The notes: generated by a model from the letters alone, not told the origin. Counted from the stretch's first letter, positions 41,401 through 49,669 are shown. The stretch is 64,000 nucleotides of DNA from Blastobasis lacticolella (GCA_905147135.1 LR990053.1:6956501-7020500), one strand, 5' to 3'. Numbers and translations are program-made.

Positions 41401-44400
41401 TCGCTGCTAGGTAAAAAATAATGCTATACACTACGATATCTCATTTATTACCTGATCCTTTCATCATTAGCCAAATGTGCGAGAGTGAAAGAGATGGAAA
41501 TAATGTTTATCTACCTTTTGAAGGGTATTGTTGGCTGATGGCCGAATAAAAGTTCAGTTAACAATAAAAACATGTTCAACTTTCATTGGTTTATTTTAAT
41601 AATTTAAATTTATTTACAATAAGTGTTCGAATTGTCTCCCTCGGACTCTTATGCACAAATTACATCGTCTGATAAAATTTCTGCTCAATTTTCTTAAACT
41701 TATATCCGATATGGTCCGAGCTGCGTCGAATACACGTTGCCGTAATTCTTCTTCAGATCGTATTGGTTTACAATAAACTTTATCTTTCAAACATCCCCAA
41801 TAAAAAAAATCTAGTGGATTTAGATCCGGAGAACGCGGTGGCCATAAAATTGGTCCCAGTCGCCCGATCCATCTCTCGGGAAATGTGTTGCTGAGGTGCT
41901 CGCGGACTAGACGAGCGTAGTGTGCCGAGCAACCATCTTGCTGAAACCACATTCTTATTCTCAGTGCCAACGGCGTATCTTCCAATAAGACTGGGAGTTC
42001 GTTTTGCAAAAATTGAAGATAATTTGTACCATTCAGAATAGCCGGCAATTCGACCGGTCCTATTATTTGCACATTTGGCTAATGATAAAAGGATCAGGTA
42101 ATAAATGAGATATCGTAGTGTATAGCATTATTTTTTACCTAGCAGCGACAGCTTGCGGGGTTCCTAGTTCTGATTTAGTTCAATAGGGCACGTTAAAGTT
42201 ATACGAATTCCTATCTTATTGCAGTGTATTGTACCATTTCTGAATCTGCATAACATGCTCAACTTTTCCACGTTATTTGCTCGTTTCGTTTCTAGGATTT
42301 TTTTTTCACGACAGGTGGTCAAAGTTGAAATTCTTTTTTTGCTGAAAATTTAAATCGAGATAAATCCCGTATTTTTCAGCATTTTACTCAACTTATTGAC
42401 AAAATAACATTTCAAAAATCTTAATTAACTATTTATGGCTCCATACACATAAATAAAACTAACTTCGAGAGCTTTCTAAGTGAATGCTGGCAGTAGCACT
42501 GTTAAAAAAAGGGAAAATTCAGTAAAATCTTTATTTTGGCAATAACTCGAAAACCGTGCAACTTTTACTGGGGTCATGTTAGGCTGGTTCGGTGCCTCAT
42601 ATGCTGACCTACCCCTGGTGTCACTGTGACGTGTCACTTCTGGGACACCCTGTATACCGGTCAACCAGAAATCGATAAATAAAATTTATAAAGTTGAGTC
42701 GCGAGTCCAAGGAGCTCTGACATTAAAAACCGTTAATAGATCGTAAATTAATTGCATCGAAATAAATATCAATACCATACAGCCAAGAGATTATGATTAA
42801 GTCGTCCATCGTTAGAGCGCATTATCTATTATTATTTGAAAGAAGCGACCCTTGAAAACGGCTCATTACTGCGAGACAATTTCGAAAAATATTTTTTACT
42901 GTGGCACAGAACTAAAATTAAAATTCGACAAAAAATTGATTAATCCCAAAAAATGACGACAACAGCAACGACGCAATGTACACAGATTTTCAGTCATAAT
43001 TATGAACAAATAACGCGATAATTCCGGCGGAGGTCTCCGTCGTTACCTTCTAGACGCCGAGGGTTCCCAGATTAATTCAATTTAAATCCGAGTCACAGCT
43101 CACATCCAAGAGAACTCGGCTCAGTAAATTCTTTCTCGAGAAAGGAAGGAGTATATTACGGAGGAAACAAAGCCCATAGAGCGAAACGAGGGTAGCTGCG
43201 CGCCTTTGTAGATAATAGACGCTTGGCTAAATTTCCCCCCCAAGAAACTGCATAGAGCAAACGGAAAGCCGCCTAATGTCTTCTTTAGTCGGGCTTTCAA
43301 ACGGTAACTGTTGCCTGAGCGGTTTTGGGTTAGCGCCAACGGGATGTTGATATTGAGGCTGTTTTAATAAGCTCTTCGTGCAGTTAGAATATCATTTATG
43401 ATGTAGATTCATTATCATCGTCATCATCTTAGCCGTAGGACGTCCACCATTGAACATAGGGCGCCCCCACCACGCCTCGACTTTCGACACATTGGTATCG
43501 ACTTTGGGTCTCCTGAATCCGTGGGCTCCATACTCGGACTGTGGGACTACAAAAAGGGGAAATTGAGAAAATTAAACAATACTAAGTGAACTAAACTAAT
43601 CCTTAGTTTTAAGATGTACTCTACTGTAATTACCTGATCTGTTAGATCCTAGATCATGGTCAAGGCGAAAAAATACGTACCATTAATGTAATTCATGTTT
43701 TGTACTAATGTAAATATAAAATTAAAGAAAATTTACTGAGTCTTTCGTGGAGGGCCGTCCTTCGCTGCGATTGGCTGTACGTGATAGGTATTAAATTGCA
43801 ATTCTATACGTACAGTCGAGTTCATTAATATGTGAGCATTGCCAAGGCTTCAAATATAAATGTACATGGAAGGGTACTTATATATCTGAGCAGATGTACA
43901 TATGTTTGATTGATGAATCTGCTCAGATATATAAGTACCCTTCCATGTTCATTTATATTTGAAGCCTTGGTAATGCTCACATATTAATGAACTCGACTAT
44001 ACTTATGTCGGTGACTATACATAGAGTTGGGTATATGCGAACTTATAGTAGTTATTGGTTTGATCATAAGATTAGAGTGAGGACGAGCTCTTTGTGTCCG
44101 TGTTAAAACTTCTTGCGCTGGCTTATTGCGTACAAAACTACTAAAACAAAACCGGACAGCAGCGGCCAACCATGCACATACATACAGTCCATTTCACCTA
44201 TTATTGGGTTCATAACATACGGCTCTGGGGTAGCGGTCCAGTTAATGGGAAAATATTTCACCCAGCTGACGGCCCGCGACGCGTATGAGGTACGTTCGGT
44301 GGATTGAGAGCTTCAGATATTTGCCACTCGTGTAGAAGTTCCAAATAAATAAGAAACACTTTCTTAAATAAGAACAAACTGCTTGCATATTTACGAAAAA

Positions 44401-46175
44401 GGAATTGAGAGTGTTTTTTATGTCTAGTAATAATCAAACGAAGTCGCGGGCAAAAGCTAGTCAATAACAATTTTAAAAAGAAACTGAATTACATGAACAA
44501 ATTACCGTGTTCGAATACGACGGTAAAGAGCTGCTCATAATGATGAAAAAATCAGACACGTGATTTTATGCGCATTTCTACGGTAATTATTAACTGGGAA
44601 ATTCCAAGTTATTTTCGATATTGAACGTGATTGCCATACCTATTCAGGGACCAGAAACCGATATTTTTAGAACAGCACAACGTTTTACCATCCAATTTGT
44701 GGCAATAAATTTGTAAGTCTTCTAAGTATATCGAAAATTCGGGTTTGTAAATACAATCCTGATTATTTTTACCTCGACATTTCGAAGTATCGAGCCAAAA
44801 AAGATCATAACCGTGGTGACAAACCCGATGTGTATTGGGTAATAACCACGAAATTCTTGAAACCTATAAGTATCGCAAATTCGCTGAAGTTACATATTTA
44901 CGTGTTTCGTTCCTCCACGGAGCAAGCTCAGGATTTATTAACAACTAATGACTTATGAAATCCCGCGAGTTAACGCCTGATATCATATAAGGCAAAGATC
45001 TAGTCCCCGTAGGCTGGAAAATGGGCAGCAGCGGTTTCCATTGTTATATTTATAACACTGGGATCTCCAAACCGCCGTCAAGCATGGAGATTATGGCAAT
45101 GACCTCCCCTTTCGTGGAAGAGGCCCTTGGTCCTGCAGTGGACTGTTATGATAATAATCAATAACTGACATATTAATTTAACTGTTTTTACAAACGAACT
45201 GCACATTTCTATAATGACACGCTGAGTGATATCAACAACTTTGTTAACAACTTGCCACAAAATAAAATACTAATAGACACCACAGATGACCGGGAGAGCT
45301 GCCTGGCTCGTTTGTCAGAGAATAAGTATTGCCATTCAGATTTCTTTCAGAGTTCCGGGAGGCAGCGGTGTGGACAACTTTTTTATTTTTAATGCTTATG
45401 TATAGAGCTTTTTTATGTTGTTTTTTCCCCTCTTCTTTAATTATAAAAACCACTCTTACTAAATTGAAATTTCAGGCGAAATTGCTTGCCACAGTATAAA
45501 AATAAATTAAGACACAAACTGTTAAATGCTAACACTGTAGAATAACTTGTACCACAATTGTAGCAAATTATATTATTTTGGTACTTAGAATTGTTGTCAG
45601 CCGTAGCAGCTTATGCCATTTGTAAATGACATATAGGAAACTAGAGGTCTTTTTAAATATCTTATTGAATTACAAAAAAATTTAATTTTTTTTTTATCTA
45701 ATTAAATATAGGGACCAATGGCGAGTTCTTGTGTCGGAGGCCAAGATCCACTTCGGTTCGCTGAGCCAGCGAAGTAAGTAAGTGAGTAAATAAATACATT
45801 TGCTACAAATATGACATCCAAAACCATCCAAACACTCTTTCCCTTTCGACGATTGTTAGTCAAAATAAATTTGTCATGGACAGTCGATAATAGCATTTCG
45901 GACTTCGAAAACAAACTTTTCTGATAACCAGCGGCAAAGAAAGGGGATCTAATTTTTCCTTAGGCGTTGCTTTTCAGAAGTTTTTAATTTTGACCCTCGA
46001 TTCTTTCGCTACTTCTTAATAATATTTTCCATCGAGTGGACAATTCATAAAGAGCTGGGTTTTCCCCGATTAGTTTGGGAAGTCTTTTATATTATATGAA
46101 ACCTGACCTCGTGGAGGATGAATTACTCACCTGATTCGCTTTGTTTATCTGTTTCTTGAGCCCAGCGAATGCCAT
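17313..46175 (-). CDS. EndoA: Endophilin A (N-BAR and SH3 membrane-curvature protein), complete
   Basis: Ten coding exons on the minus strand: 46131-46175, 33671-33739, 32021-32237, 29719-29852, 28493-28559, 26530-26615, 25389-25492, 24692-25029, 18007-18128 and 17313-17438. They sum to 1308 bases (435 residues plus stop), and every phase fits. Layout: amphipathic H0 helix [15 protein letters not shown] (1-15); BAR domain to ~245; Pro/Ser-rich linker (~246-375, with [12 protein letters not shown]); SH3 (~377-433) with ALYDF, the ligand Trp at ~409 and GYFPISYV. Endophilins bend membranes at synaptic vesicle and receptor endocytosis and use the SH3 to recruit dynamin and synaptojanin. Family members are usually near 350-370 residues; the excess is in the linker. 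An in-frame TAG lies 18 bases before the ATG. The 12.4-kb first coding intron is the longest. Confidence 0.95.
18007..18128 (-). CDS. EndoA: Endophilin A coding exon 9 (linker end, SH3 start)
   Basis: Donor GTACTT after 18007. The acceptor TGACAG before 18128 has a poor pyrimidine tract but a good branch-like CTAAC upstream. It encodes [20 protein letters not shown], then [20 protein letters not shown]. The start is supported because the split Ala codon keeps frame with exon 8 and with the cassette exon. Confidence 0.88.
18231..18364. mobile_element. Foldback MITE with paired CRE-like sites
   Basis: Ends GGGCCCTACCGCTTAACTCG and CGAGTTAGGCAGTCGGGCC are inverted repeats; inner arms carry ATGACGTCAC and GTGACGTCAT. 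It lies ~100 bases upstream of the acceptor of endophilin exon 9. Confidence 0.7.
19585..19660. repeat. SINE family C fragment
   Basis: Blocks GTGGACAAATTCA, CAGCGCCATCTAG, CCCCAAACTAA and GTGCTATGGGTG match the longer copy at 51725-51965 and a fragment at 32395-32475. Only the tail part is present. Confidence 0.65.
20896..21083. mobile_element. Foldback MITE
   Basis: About 188 bp with arms of roughly 70 bp: GGGTCTAACCAAAATGCCA at the left and TGGCATTTTGGCTAGACCC at the right, with GCGATTCTATTGCGATTGAC and its inverted partner inside. It has no coding capacity. It is in the endophilin intron 330 bases past the cassette exon. Confidence 0.8.
21251..21330. repeat. Tandem duplication, two 40-bp units
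   Basis: Two near-identical copies of a 40-bp unit beginning CCTCCCCACTAAAAGTAGTA. They lie 85 bases downstream of the endophilin cassette exon donor. Confidence 0.9.
21416..21505 (-). CDS. EndoA: Probable cassette exon of endophilin A linker
   Basis: 90 bases with donor G|GTAACA after 21416 and acceptor CTGAAG before 21505. It enters and leaves in phase 1, the phase of the exon 8/exon 9 junction, so inclusion adds exactly 30 residues ([19 protein letters not shown], then a Gly/Ser-rich end with SVQRSNN). It is GC-rich against AT-rich intron. The acceptor tract is weak, fitting optional use. Family-wide linker splicing is known; this exon itself is inferred. Confidence 0.6.
23617..23772. mobile_element. 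Foldback MITE with CAGGG ends
   Basis: Terminal repeats CAGGG, then CCGATTTTTAAACCG at the left and CGGTTTAAAAATCGG then CCCTG at the right. The interior (GTGAAAGAGATAGGTAGCG and a partner) partly folds back too. 156 bp, non-coding, in the endophilin intron between exons 8 and 9. Confidence 0.8.
24692..25029 (-). CDS. EndoA: Endophilin A coding exon 8 (BAR end, long linker)
   Basis: Acceptor GTTGCAG before 25029, donor GTGACT after 24692, phase 2 to phase 1. Residues 241-353. It begins [29 protein letters not shown], conserved at the BAR exit of insect endophilins. A disordered Pro/Gln/Asn-rich linker with [12 protein letters not shown] and repeated RNQ blocks follows. Confidence 0.92.
25389..25492 (-). 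CDS. EndoA: Endophilin A coding exon 7 (BAR helix 3)
   Basis: Acceptor ACACAG, donor GTGAGT. It encodes [20 protein letters not shown] and [15 protein letters not shown], the last BAR helix. Confidence 0.94.
26280..26450. repeat. Moth-type interspersed repeat fragment
   Basis: Contains AAATCAAAATTCGTTCAGTAG and GTGATGCGCGAACA blocks that look like the conserved tail of widespread lepidopteran repeats. It shares the poorly conserved 'AAATCGGT...AGT' theme with 37690-37760 and 61395-61430. The class is uncertain. Confidence 0.4.
26530..26615 (-). CDS. EndoA: Endophilin A coding exon 6 (BAR)
   Basis: Acceptor TTGCAG, donor GTAAGT. The split Asp joins exon 5. It encodes [19 protein letters not shown] then [10 protein letters not shown], matching the family's helix-2/helix-3 region. 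Confidence 0.94.
28075..28350 (-). repeat. Interspersed repeat family A copy
   Basis: Reverse complement of the copy at 11590-11860: TAACAGTCCACAGCA, TCTCCACGCTTGG, GGTTGGAGATCGCAGTGTT, ACACCCACGAGTGTAAGGGG and CCGGACACCAC in order. In the endophilin intron. Confidence 0.7.
28493..28559 (-). CDS. EndoA: Endophilin A coding exon 5 (BAR)
   Basis: Acceptor TCCACAG, donor GTGAAT. The correct frame is [22 protein letters not shown], the strongly basic, membrane-facing BAR stretch. Another open frame over the same bases is not the gene. Confidence 0.94.
29517..29690 (+). pseudogene. RTE-type LINE, C-terminal end of ORF
   Basis: Plus-strand reading [20 protein letters not shown], then [20 protein letters not shown] and GEAYAQQC before a TGA. 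These are the last motifs of RTE-type endonuclease/reverse transcriptase ORFs; the rest of the element is missing (5' truncation). It is antisense to endophilin and ends 29 bases before exon 4. Confidence 0.85.
29719..29852 (-). CDS. EndoA: Endophilin A coding exon 4 (BAR)
   Basis: Acceptor TTCCAG, donor GTGAGT. It encodes [20 protein letters not shown] and an [18 protein letters not shown] segment. Phase 1 in, phase 0 out. Confidence 0.95.
30130..30665 (-). pseudogene. Jockey/CR1-type LINE, reverse transcriptase C-terminus and tail
   Basis: The minus frame from ~30647 gives [38 protein letters not shown] and a [16 protein letters not shown] segment. A different frame (to 30193) then gives [20 protein letters not shown]. 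At least one frameshift breaks the ORF. This is the C-terminal end of a non-LTR reverse transcriptase, in the same orientation as endophilin. Confidence 0.85.
31555..31750. repeat. Fragments of repeat families A and B
   Basis: 31555-31615 has the AAGGGGTTGGTGCT...CCGGACACCACAC tail of family A. 31625-31745 is family B (GACAAATAGGCAAGCGGGC, GATGGAAAGTG, CCGCCTATGGGCATCAGCAA), inverted with respect to 58556-58625. Confidence 0.6.
32021..32237 (-). CDS. EndoA: Endophilin A coding exon 3 (BAR)
   Basis: Acceptor TTCCAG, donor GTGAGT. Residues 39-110: [30 protein letters not shown] and a [20 protein letters not shown] segment, the classic endophilin helix 1 with its NP motif. Confidence 0.96.
32395..32475. 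repeat. SINE family C fragment
   Basis: TTTGGACAAATTGAACTCAG, CGCCATCTAG and an imperfect CAAAGCTTCGGCAATAGGTG. A diverged relative of 19585-19660 and 51725-51965. Confidence 0.55.
33204..33330. mobile_element. Foldback MITE
   Basis: 127 bp with ends GGTTAACAGGCAATATCTCG and CGAGAAATTGCCTGTTAACC. The pairing continues inward past the A/T runs (GATTATTAATGC with GCATTAACAATC). In endophilin intron 2. Confidence 0.8.
33671..33739 (-). CDS. EndoA: Endophilin A coding exon 2 (BAR start)
   Basis: Acceptor GTTACAG, donor GTAAGT, phase 0 both ends. [18 protein letters not shown] then VEMER, the near-invariant endophilin segment after H0. Confidence 0.96.
36467..36689. mobile_element. Foldback MITE
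   Basis: Arms CTTGCAAGTTAAATTTGACC and GGGTCAAATTTAATTTGCAAG are inverted; the pairing carries on to GTTCGTACCTACTT against a TAAGTAGTAGGAGTATTAAC stretch. 223 bp, non-coding. A half-related stretch is at 49910-49980. Confidence 0.75.
37640..37822. mobile_element. Helitron-like non-autonomous element, partial
   Basis: Contains ATCAAAATCGGTGCAGTGG, GTAACAGACAGTCAGAGAG and then CTATAGCGATCCGTCCCGG with hairpin CCCGGCTTCGCACGGGT. This last part is the minus-strand Helitron-like terminus seen at 10502-10535. Confidence 0.5.
38398..38723. mobile_element. hAT-type MITE with decayed target duplication
   Basis: Starts CAGGGGTGGCCAAACTTTTG and ends GACCTCTTGGCCATCCCTG, typical hAT ends. The 8-bp flanks GTATACGA (38390-38397) and GTATGCGG (38724-38731) agree at six of eight positions, with two transitions. 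No intact transposase. Confidence 0.85.
39187..39330 (-). repeat. Interspersed repeat family A copy (diverged)
   Basis: ATCATCACGACAGCCCGTAA, CGATCGCCAGGCTTGGCAGG and a GAGTTCGAGACC block follow the order of the family A copies at 28075 and 49670. Confidence 0.6.
40041..40127 (+). repeat. SINE 3' fragment
   Basis: AATTCCCTGATCTGC, AAATCCTGGACCATGGTCAA, GGTGGACCCTGGGCC and CCGGGACATTAATGCC match the tail of the SINE at 57649-57985. Confidence 0.75.
40896..42654 (-). mobile_element. Mariner-like element with 585-bp terminal inverted repeats
   Basis: Ends TACAGGGTGTCCCAGAAGTG and CACTTCTGGGACACCCTGTA, flanked by TA. Left arm 40896-41480 and right arm 42069-42654 are near-perfect inverted copies of ~585 bp, very long for the family, whose ends are usually tens of bases. 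Only 588 bp lie between, holding the C-terminal half of a transposase. Few mismatches between arms suggest recent formation. Confidence 0.92.
41614..42072 (-). pseudogene. Mariner-like transposase, C-terminal half
   Basis: About 152 residues with [20 protein letters not shown] and [17 protein letters not shown], the second and third catalytic Asp regions of the DDE/D superfamily; I count 36 residues between the two Asps. The first Asp and the DNA-binding N-terminus are absent. The open frame begins at a GTG exactly where the right inverted arm ends, with an in-frame TAG in the arm. It should not make an active enzyme. Confidence 0.88.
43625..43687 (+). repeat. SINE 3' fragment
   Basis: TGTAATTACCTGATCTG, TTAGATCCTAGATCATGGTC and AAGGCG match the SINE tail, and a broken ACCATTAATG follows. 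Decayed and short. Confidence 0.6.
43813..43998. mobile_element. Near-perfect 186-bp foldback
   Basis: Arms 43813-43895 and 43917-43998 (~82 bp each) are almost exact inverted copies around a 21-base loop, with ends AGTCGAGTTCATTAATATGT and ACATATTAATGAACTCGACT. It looks like a young palindromic MITE; transcribed, it would form a long hairpin. Confidence 0.88.
44430..44462 (+). mobile_element. Helitron-like 3' terminus
   Basis: CGAAGTCGCGGGCAAAAGCTAG followed by T, the terminal sequence type also at 51446-51475. CTAGT at the end fits a Helitron 3' terminus. The extent to the left was not resolved. Confidence 0.5.
44740..44850. repeat. Foldback relative (family with 54443-54562)
   Basis: Contains TCGACATTTCGAAGTATCGA and AACCGTGGTGACAAACCCGA. 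The second is shared, slightly changed, with 54535-54560. Weak inverted symmetry with GGGTTTGTAAATACAATCC at the left. Confidence 0.5.
44995..45150 (+). repeat. Interspersed repeat family A copy
   Basis: GATCTAGTCCCCGTAGGCTG, AAAATGGGCAGCAGCGG, TTCCATTGTTATATTTATAA, CATGGAGATTATGGCAATGA and CAGTGGACTGTTATGATAAT, in family A order. Confidence 0.75.
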
Positions 46176-46209
46176 GTTTGTGCCGTCAGTCTAAAAGCTA
46201 CGTCGATAT
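46131..46209 (-). CDS. EndoA: Endophilin A exon with start codon (coding exon 1)
   Basis: Acceptor TTTTTTTCAG before 46209, 34 bases of 5' UTR including an in-frame TAG, then ATG at 46175 and 15 codons [15 protein letters not shown], donor GTGAGT at 46130. The peptide is the H0 amphipathic helix that inserts in membranes. The acceptor shows an upstream non-coding exon exists. Confidence 0.95.
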
Positions 46210-46744
46210 CTGAAAAAAAAAGAAACAAGTATTAAAACCAGGTCGAGGCGAGAGCAACTTTATCAAGAACAAGTCCAAATGAAATTTGCCCTGAATGTAA
46301 CTTCCCCGGGCTATGGAATCAGCGTTTATTGCGGTTGTTATTCCACTCGGTGAAATGAGAAATAATTATGCAGATCTCAAATATCCACTCTAGCGGACGA
46401 AACAACCCCATTTTCATCAAATTCATAGTCTGTAACCAGTACGACCATATAGTTCAGTTGCCAAACCAGTCCGCTTCGTAGGCAAAACGAAATGATGGAT
46501 TTACATTTCTGTTCTGGGTCTAGATGTTTGTAAGCTCGGCATTGTATGCCCTAAACGTCCATGAGACAGCTTATCCTAATATGGGACTATGAATGAGTAT
46601 ATCTCTATAAATCATATTTCGCAACGAATATTTTTTCCTTAGCGGATCAAGAACGTAAGTTTTTTCAATAGGTATACTGCATAGATTACAGGCAGGATTT
46701 AAATTTAGCTTTAGATTCGACCTACTAAAATGTCATCTCAGTCT

Positions 46745-47110
46745 CCAGAGTGAGTGTCACACCAACTTTATTACCGCAGCGATCTCGGCAGCATCGCGGC
46801 GAAGTTGGACCGCGGCCCGTTGGTAGCGCGGCAATAAAATAGTTTTAACGCCGAAAACTGTTCTGGAACTTTTATCAAGGCGCGAGTACTGTGCGAGTTC
46901 CAGCGTGGGGCGTGGGGTGAACGAGTTTGTTGTTGGCAGCGTGCCACGCGGCGCGATCGATAGCGCGCCCGCCGTAACGTTACGTAACCGGTGGTGGGTC
47001 AACAATGACGGCGGTGCCCTGCACCCGGCCGGGCCGCCGATTGACCGCAATAGCTTAATGAATGCCGACACCCGACACCCATTAACTTATCGCACCCAGT
47101 AATCTGGCGC
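46745..47110. promoter_or_regulatory. CpG-rich block upstream of endophilin coding exon 1
   Basis: Dense CG dinucleotides (for example GCGGCGCGATCGATAGCGCG) in otherwise AT-rich DNA, 550-900 bases upstream of the exon at 46209 on the gene's strand. It could be an alternative promoter or enhancer. No TATA box was assigned and no coding frame is convincing. Confidence 0.35.
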
Positions 47111-47709
47111 CGGCGCTTCCTACAACGGTGGTCGGCACTCTACTGTTGTAGGAAGAAAATAGTATTTCAAAGCAGAAGCATCCAACCTACAATAGATTTC
47201 TCAAAGCAGAAAACTTATCCTACTACTCGTACTCTATTTCAGAATATTTCTCTTGAAAATAAAATGCAAATTCACAAAGACTATGTACGTACAATGTGTG
47301 TCTCAAGCATTCTAAAGCGCCGACGTAGAAAACCCGTAGCACATTACAGTAACAAGATTTGCTACGCCGTAGCTCAGCGAGATCGTAGACGCAAGCGCTA
47401 CGATGCTCGGTTGACGTTGATATTCCGAGCCTTTTATCGCTGTTGGTGGGTAATATGAATGATGATGAAAGCCGTTTAATATTTAATCGTCGCGTAGCAA
47501 GTTCCAGAGGCATGAATTATTGACTTGTTAAGCAGCCGTGAACGTAGCTACGCTTGTGTTGAAAATGTTTCCTACGGTAAGGTAACCTACTTTATAAGAT
47601 TAACATATCGTATTGGTGTCGTTCTCGTTCGTAATACATAAATTTATTGCATTGTGAATGGCTTCATCCTACAATACGTCGATAGCTTCCACGATGGAAC
47701 CAACAACTG

Positions 47710-47771
47710 AAGATGTATCTTGGTTAAATTTTACGTTACTGTGTACGTAAAATTTAACCAAGATACATCTT
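47710..47771. repeat. Perfect 27-bp inverted repeat (hairpin)
   Basis: Arms 47710-47736 and 47745-47771 pair without mismatch around an 8-base loop; each arm includes AGATGTATCTTGGTTAAATT. Outer bases (GGAACC at ~47696 and GGTTCC at ~47778) also pair loosely. It could be a very small MITE or a hairpin-RNA source. Confidence 0.9.
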
Positions 47772-48124
47772 AAAACTGGTTCCTGTGGTGTCGCTGTGGT
47801 TATTTGCATAATTGCGTGGGAGAGACAAAGTAACGATCATTTATTACACTGTGTCAGGCAACTGTCGTTCCTCACATAGTGACGGTTAGCACGTCTGGAA
47901 TGAGGCCACGCGTGAGATCCCGGAGGGTTTATGACTCGCGGACGAGCGGGTGAGCGAGCCTAATAGGCGACGTGCCGTTTTGTGTTGTACACATTTTTTT
48001 AGAGATTTGAGTATTGGATTTTCGCTTGAAGGTAAAATGGGATGTACGATACCTGTGAATAGAAGCAGACGGTCTGCAGATGAGCTAGAACGGCTATAAC
48101 GGCCCAAAAAATGACAGCGTTGTA

Positions 48125-48200
48125 TGTTTTCAAGTGTTTCAACACCGCGATCTCCAACCCAAGAGGAAATTATGGTAAAGAGGATGCTCAAGTCGTGATT
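48125..48200. repeat. Interspersed repeat family A fragment
   Basis: AACACCGCGATCTCCAACCC then a shortened GAAATTATGGTAAAG. A decayed piece of the family. Confidence 0.55.
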
Positions 48201-49669
48201 AAAATGATAATACACATAAGAAAATACCATTAATATGAAATATATACAAGCAAAAAAAAAAGTGCTGCCTGTGTAAGTAGTGTACGTACAGTACACTGTA
48301 CAAATATATGTGCAAATATCCACGATTTCATCGCCGAGCAAGTAGAGTTACACCCTCACAATGGCAGCGACCGGCTGCCTCCATTGCCCGCTACTACATC
48401 CATCGAATTCCGCGACTGTTTCAATACGAAATTACCAACTCGCGAAAAATATCCGTACCCGGTAAAATTCGTGCACATTCACAGGCGTGGGCGCACGTTA
48501 CGCGCCCGCCGCCGGCGCCGAGCCCGATATTGGTTTTTGCCACCACCGTGCCACCCAATAAAAAATCCTGCCAGTGGGACGGTTCTTTCAACTCTTCCTA
48601 TTATGAACAGCGAACCAACTGCCGCTGTCGAAAAATTGTAGCGCCAAAGTGTAGTGCATTCCGAATATTCGCTCCGTTCTTGTTTCCTGCGCCAAACCTC
48701 GCCGGTATGATGTCCTAATTAATTTGGGTTGTTGTTTTACTCTTAACAGAATTTCTTCCCCCGCCTTTGAAACTCCGAGAAGCAAAAATAAACGCCGTGA
48801 GTGAATAGAATATGTTACGAGGTAACAGGTGTCGATTTCCGTGAATGCTGCCTGCTCGCGTGAAAATAAGATTGAATGAAAGAAACATTGATTAATATGG
48901 CGGAAATCATATGAACGCAATCATGTCGATGAGCCATAATGTGTTACTATGTTGTCTGCACGGCAAAGGCTCCCTGATTCAAACCTTTGTCCTTTAATCC
49001 TGGTGGTACTAATGTAAATGCAACCACTTTCTATCATGTAGCCCGATCGACATAAAAGAATCAATGCAGAAACACAAAAGTAACAGACGTGATTTCCCCA
49101 ATCACAACTGTCCACTCGCAACGCAGGCAGCATAGCGACCGCGGTCAACTTGTTACGAAACCGCCCTCAGGGATCGATCAGGGATATGCTATTAAGCAAT
49201 TTATGTTAGTAACTTGCAACTTGTAACCTAATAACGGCACACGCCGCCCGCTCCGGGACGCGCCGTCGGCGAAACTTTATAAACATATTCCGCTGTACAA
49301 GAACAAAGCTTACTTCACGAAATGTTTGCGACACCTGTCTTTTACCTATTGCTTATATCTTTTCGTAATGTCGTCAGCAATAAGGTCTCTCGGGAGTCTT
49401 TTTTTATGTGAACAGGCGTTACGTAAATAATGTCTACCATTAGGTCACATCAACAGCTCATAGCAGTCCACTGTTGGATTTGAGCCTTCTCCACATTAGT
49501 GGCGGGTTGGAGCTAGCAGTGTATATGATACGTAAAAGATAATCCATTTTGCGGTTTAAGAAGTAGAGTTGCTTTGTACTGGCAGTTAGTCTTACAATAC
49601 ATGTTGTTGTTCCGTTTATTAGTTCCTATGACTACCTTCCGACTTGATTATCAGATCACCTCCATCATC

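Larger units (their letters stand above)
33740..46130 (-). other. EndoA: Endophilin A first coding intron (12.4 kb)
   Basis: Donor GTGAGT at 46130 and acceptor GTTACAG ending at 33740. It carries many transposon fossils listed separately. A GC-rich block with repeated CGCCTCGCCC motifs lies at 34,920-35,130 and another at 37,270-37,500; these could be control elements. No other gene was seen in it. Confidence 0.7.

Noticed and set aside
42476..42664. Open frame at the right end of the mariner-like element
   Set aside because: It lies wholly within the terminal inverted repeat, has a mirror image in the other arm and no transposase motif.
46757..47102. Open frames over the CpG-rich block on both strands
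   Set aside because: Long frames are expected in GC-rich DNA with few stops. No domain, splice or codon pattern supports them.
48308..48718. 136-codon plus-strand frame
   Set aside because: GC-rich stretch, no recognisable domain, and conflicting frames of similar length overlap it.
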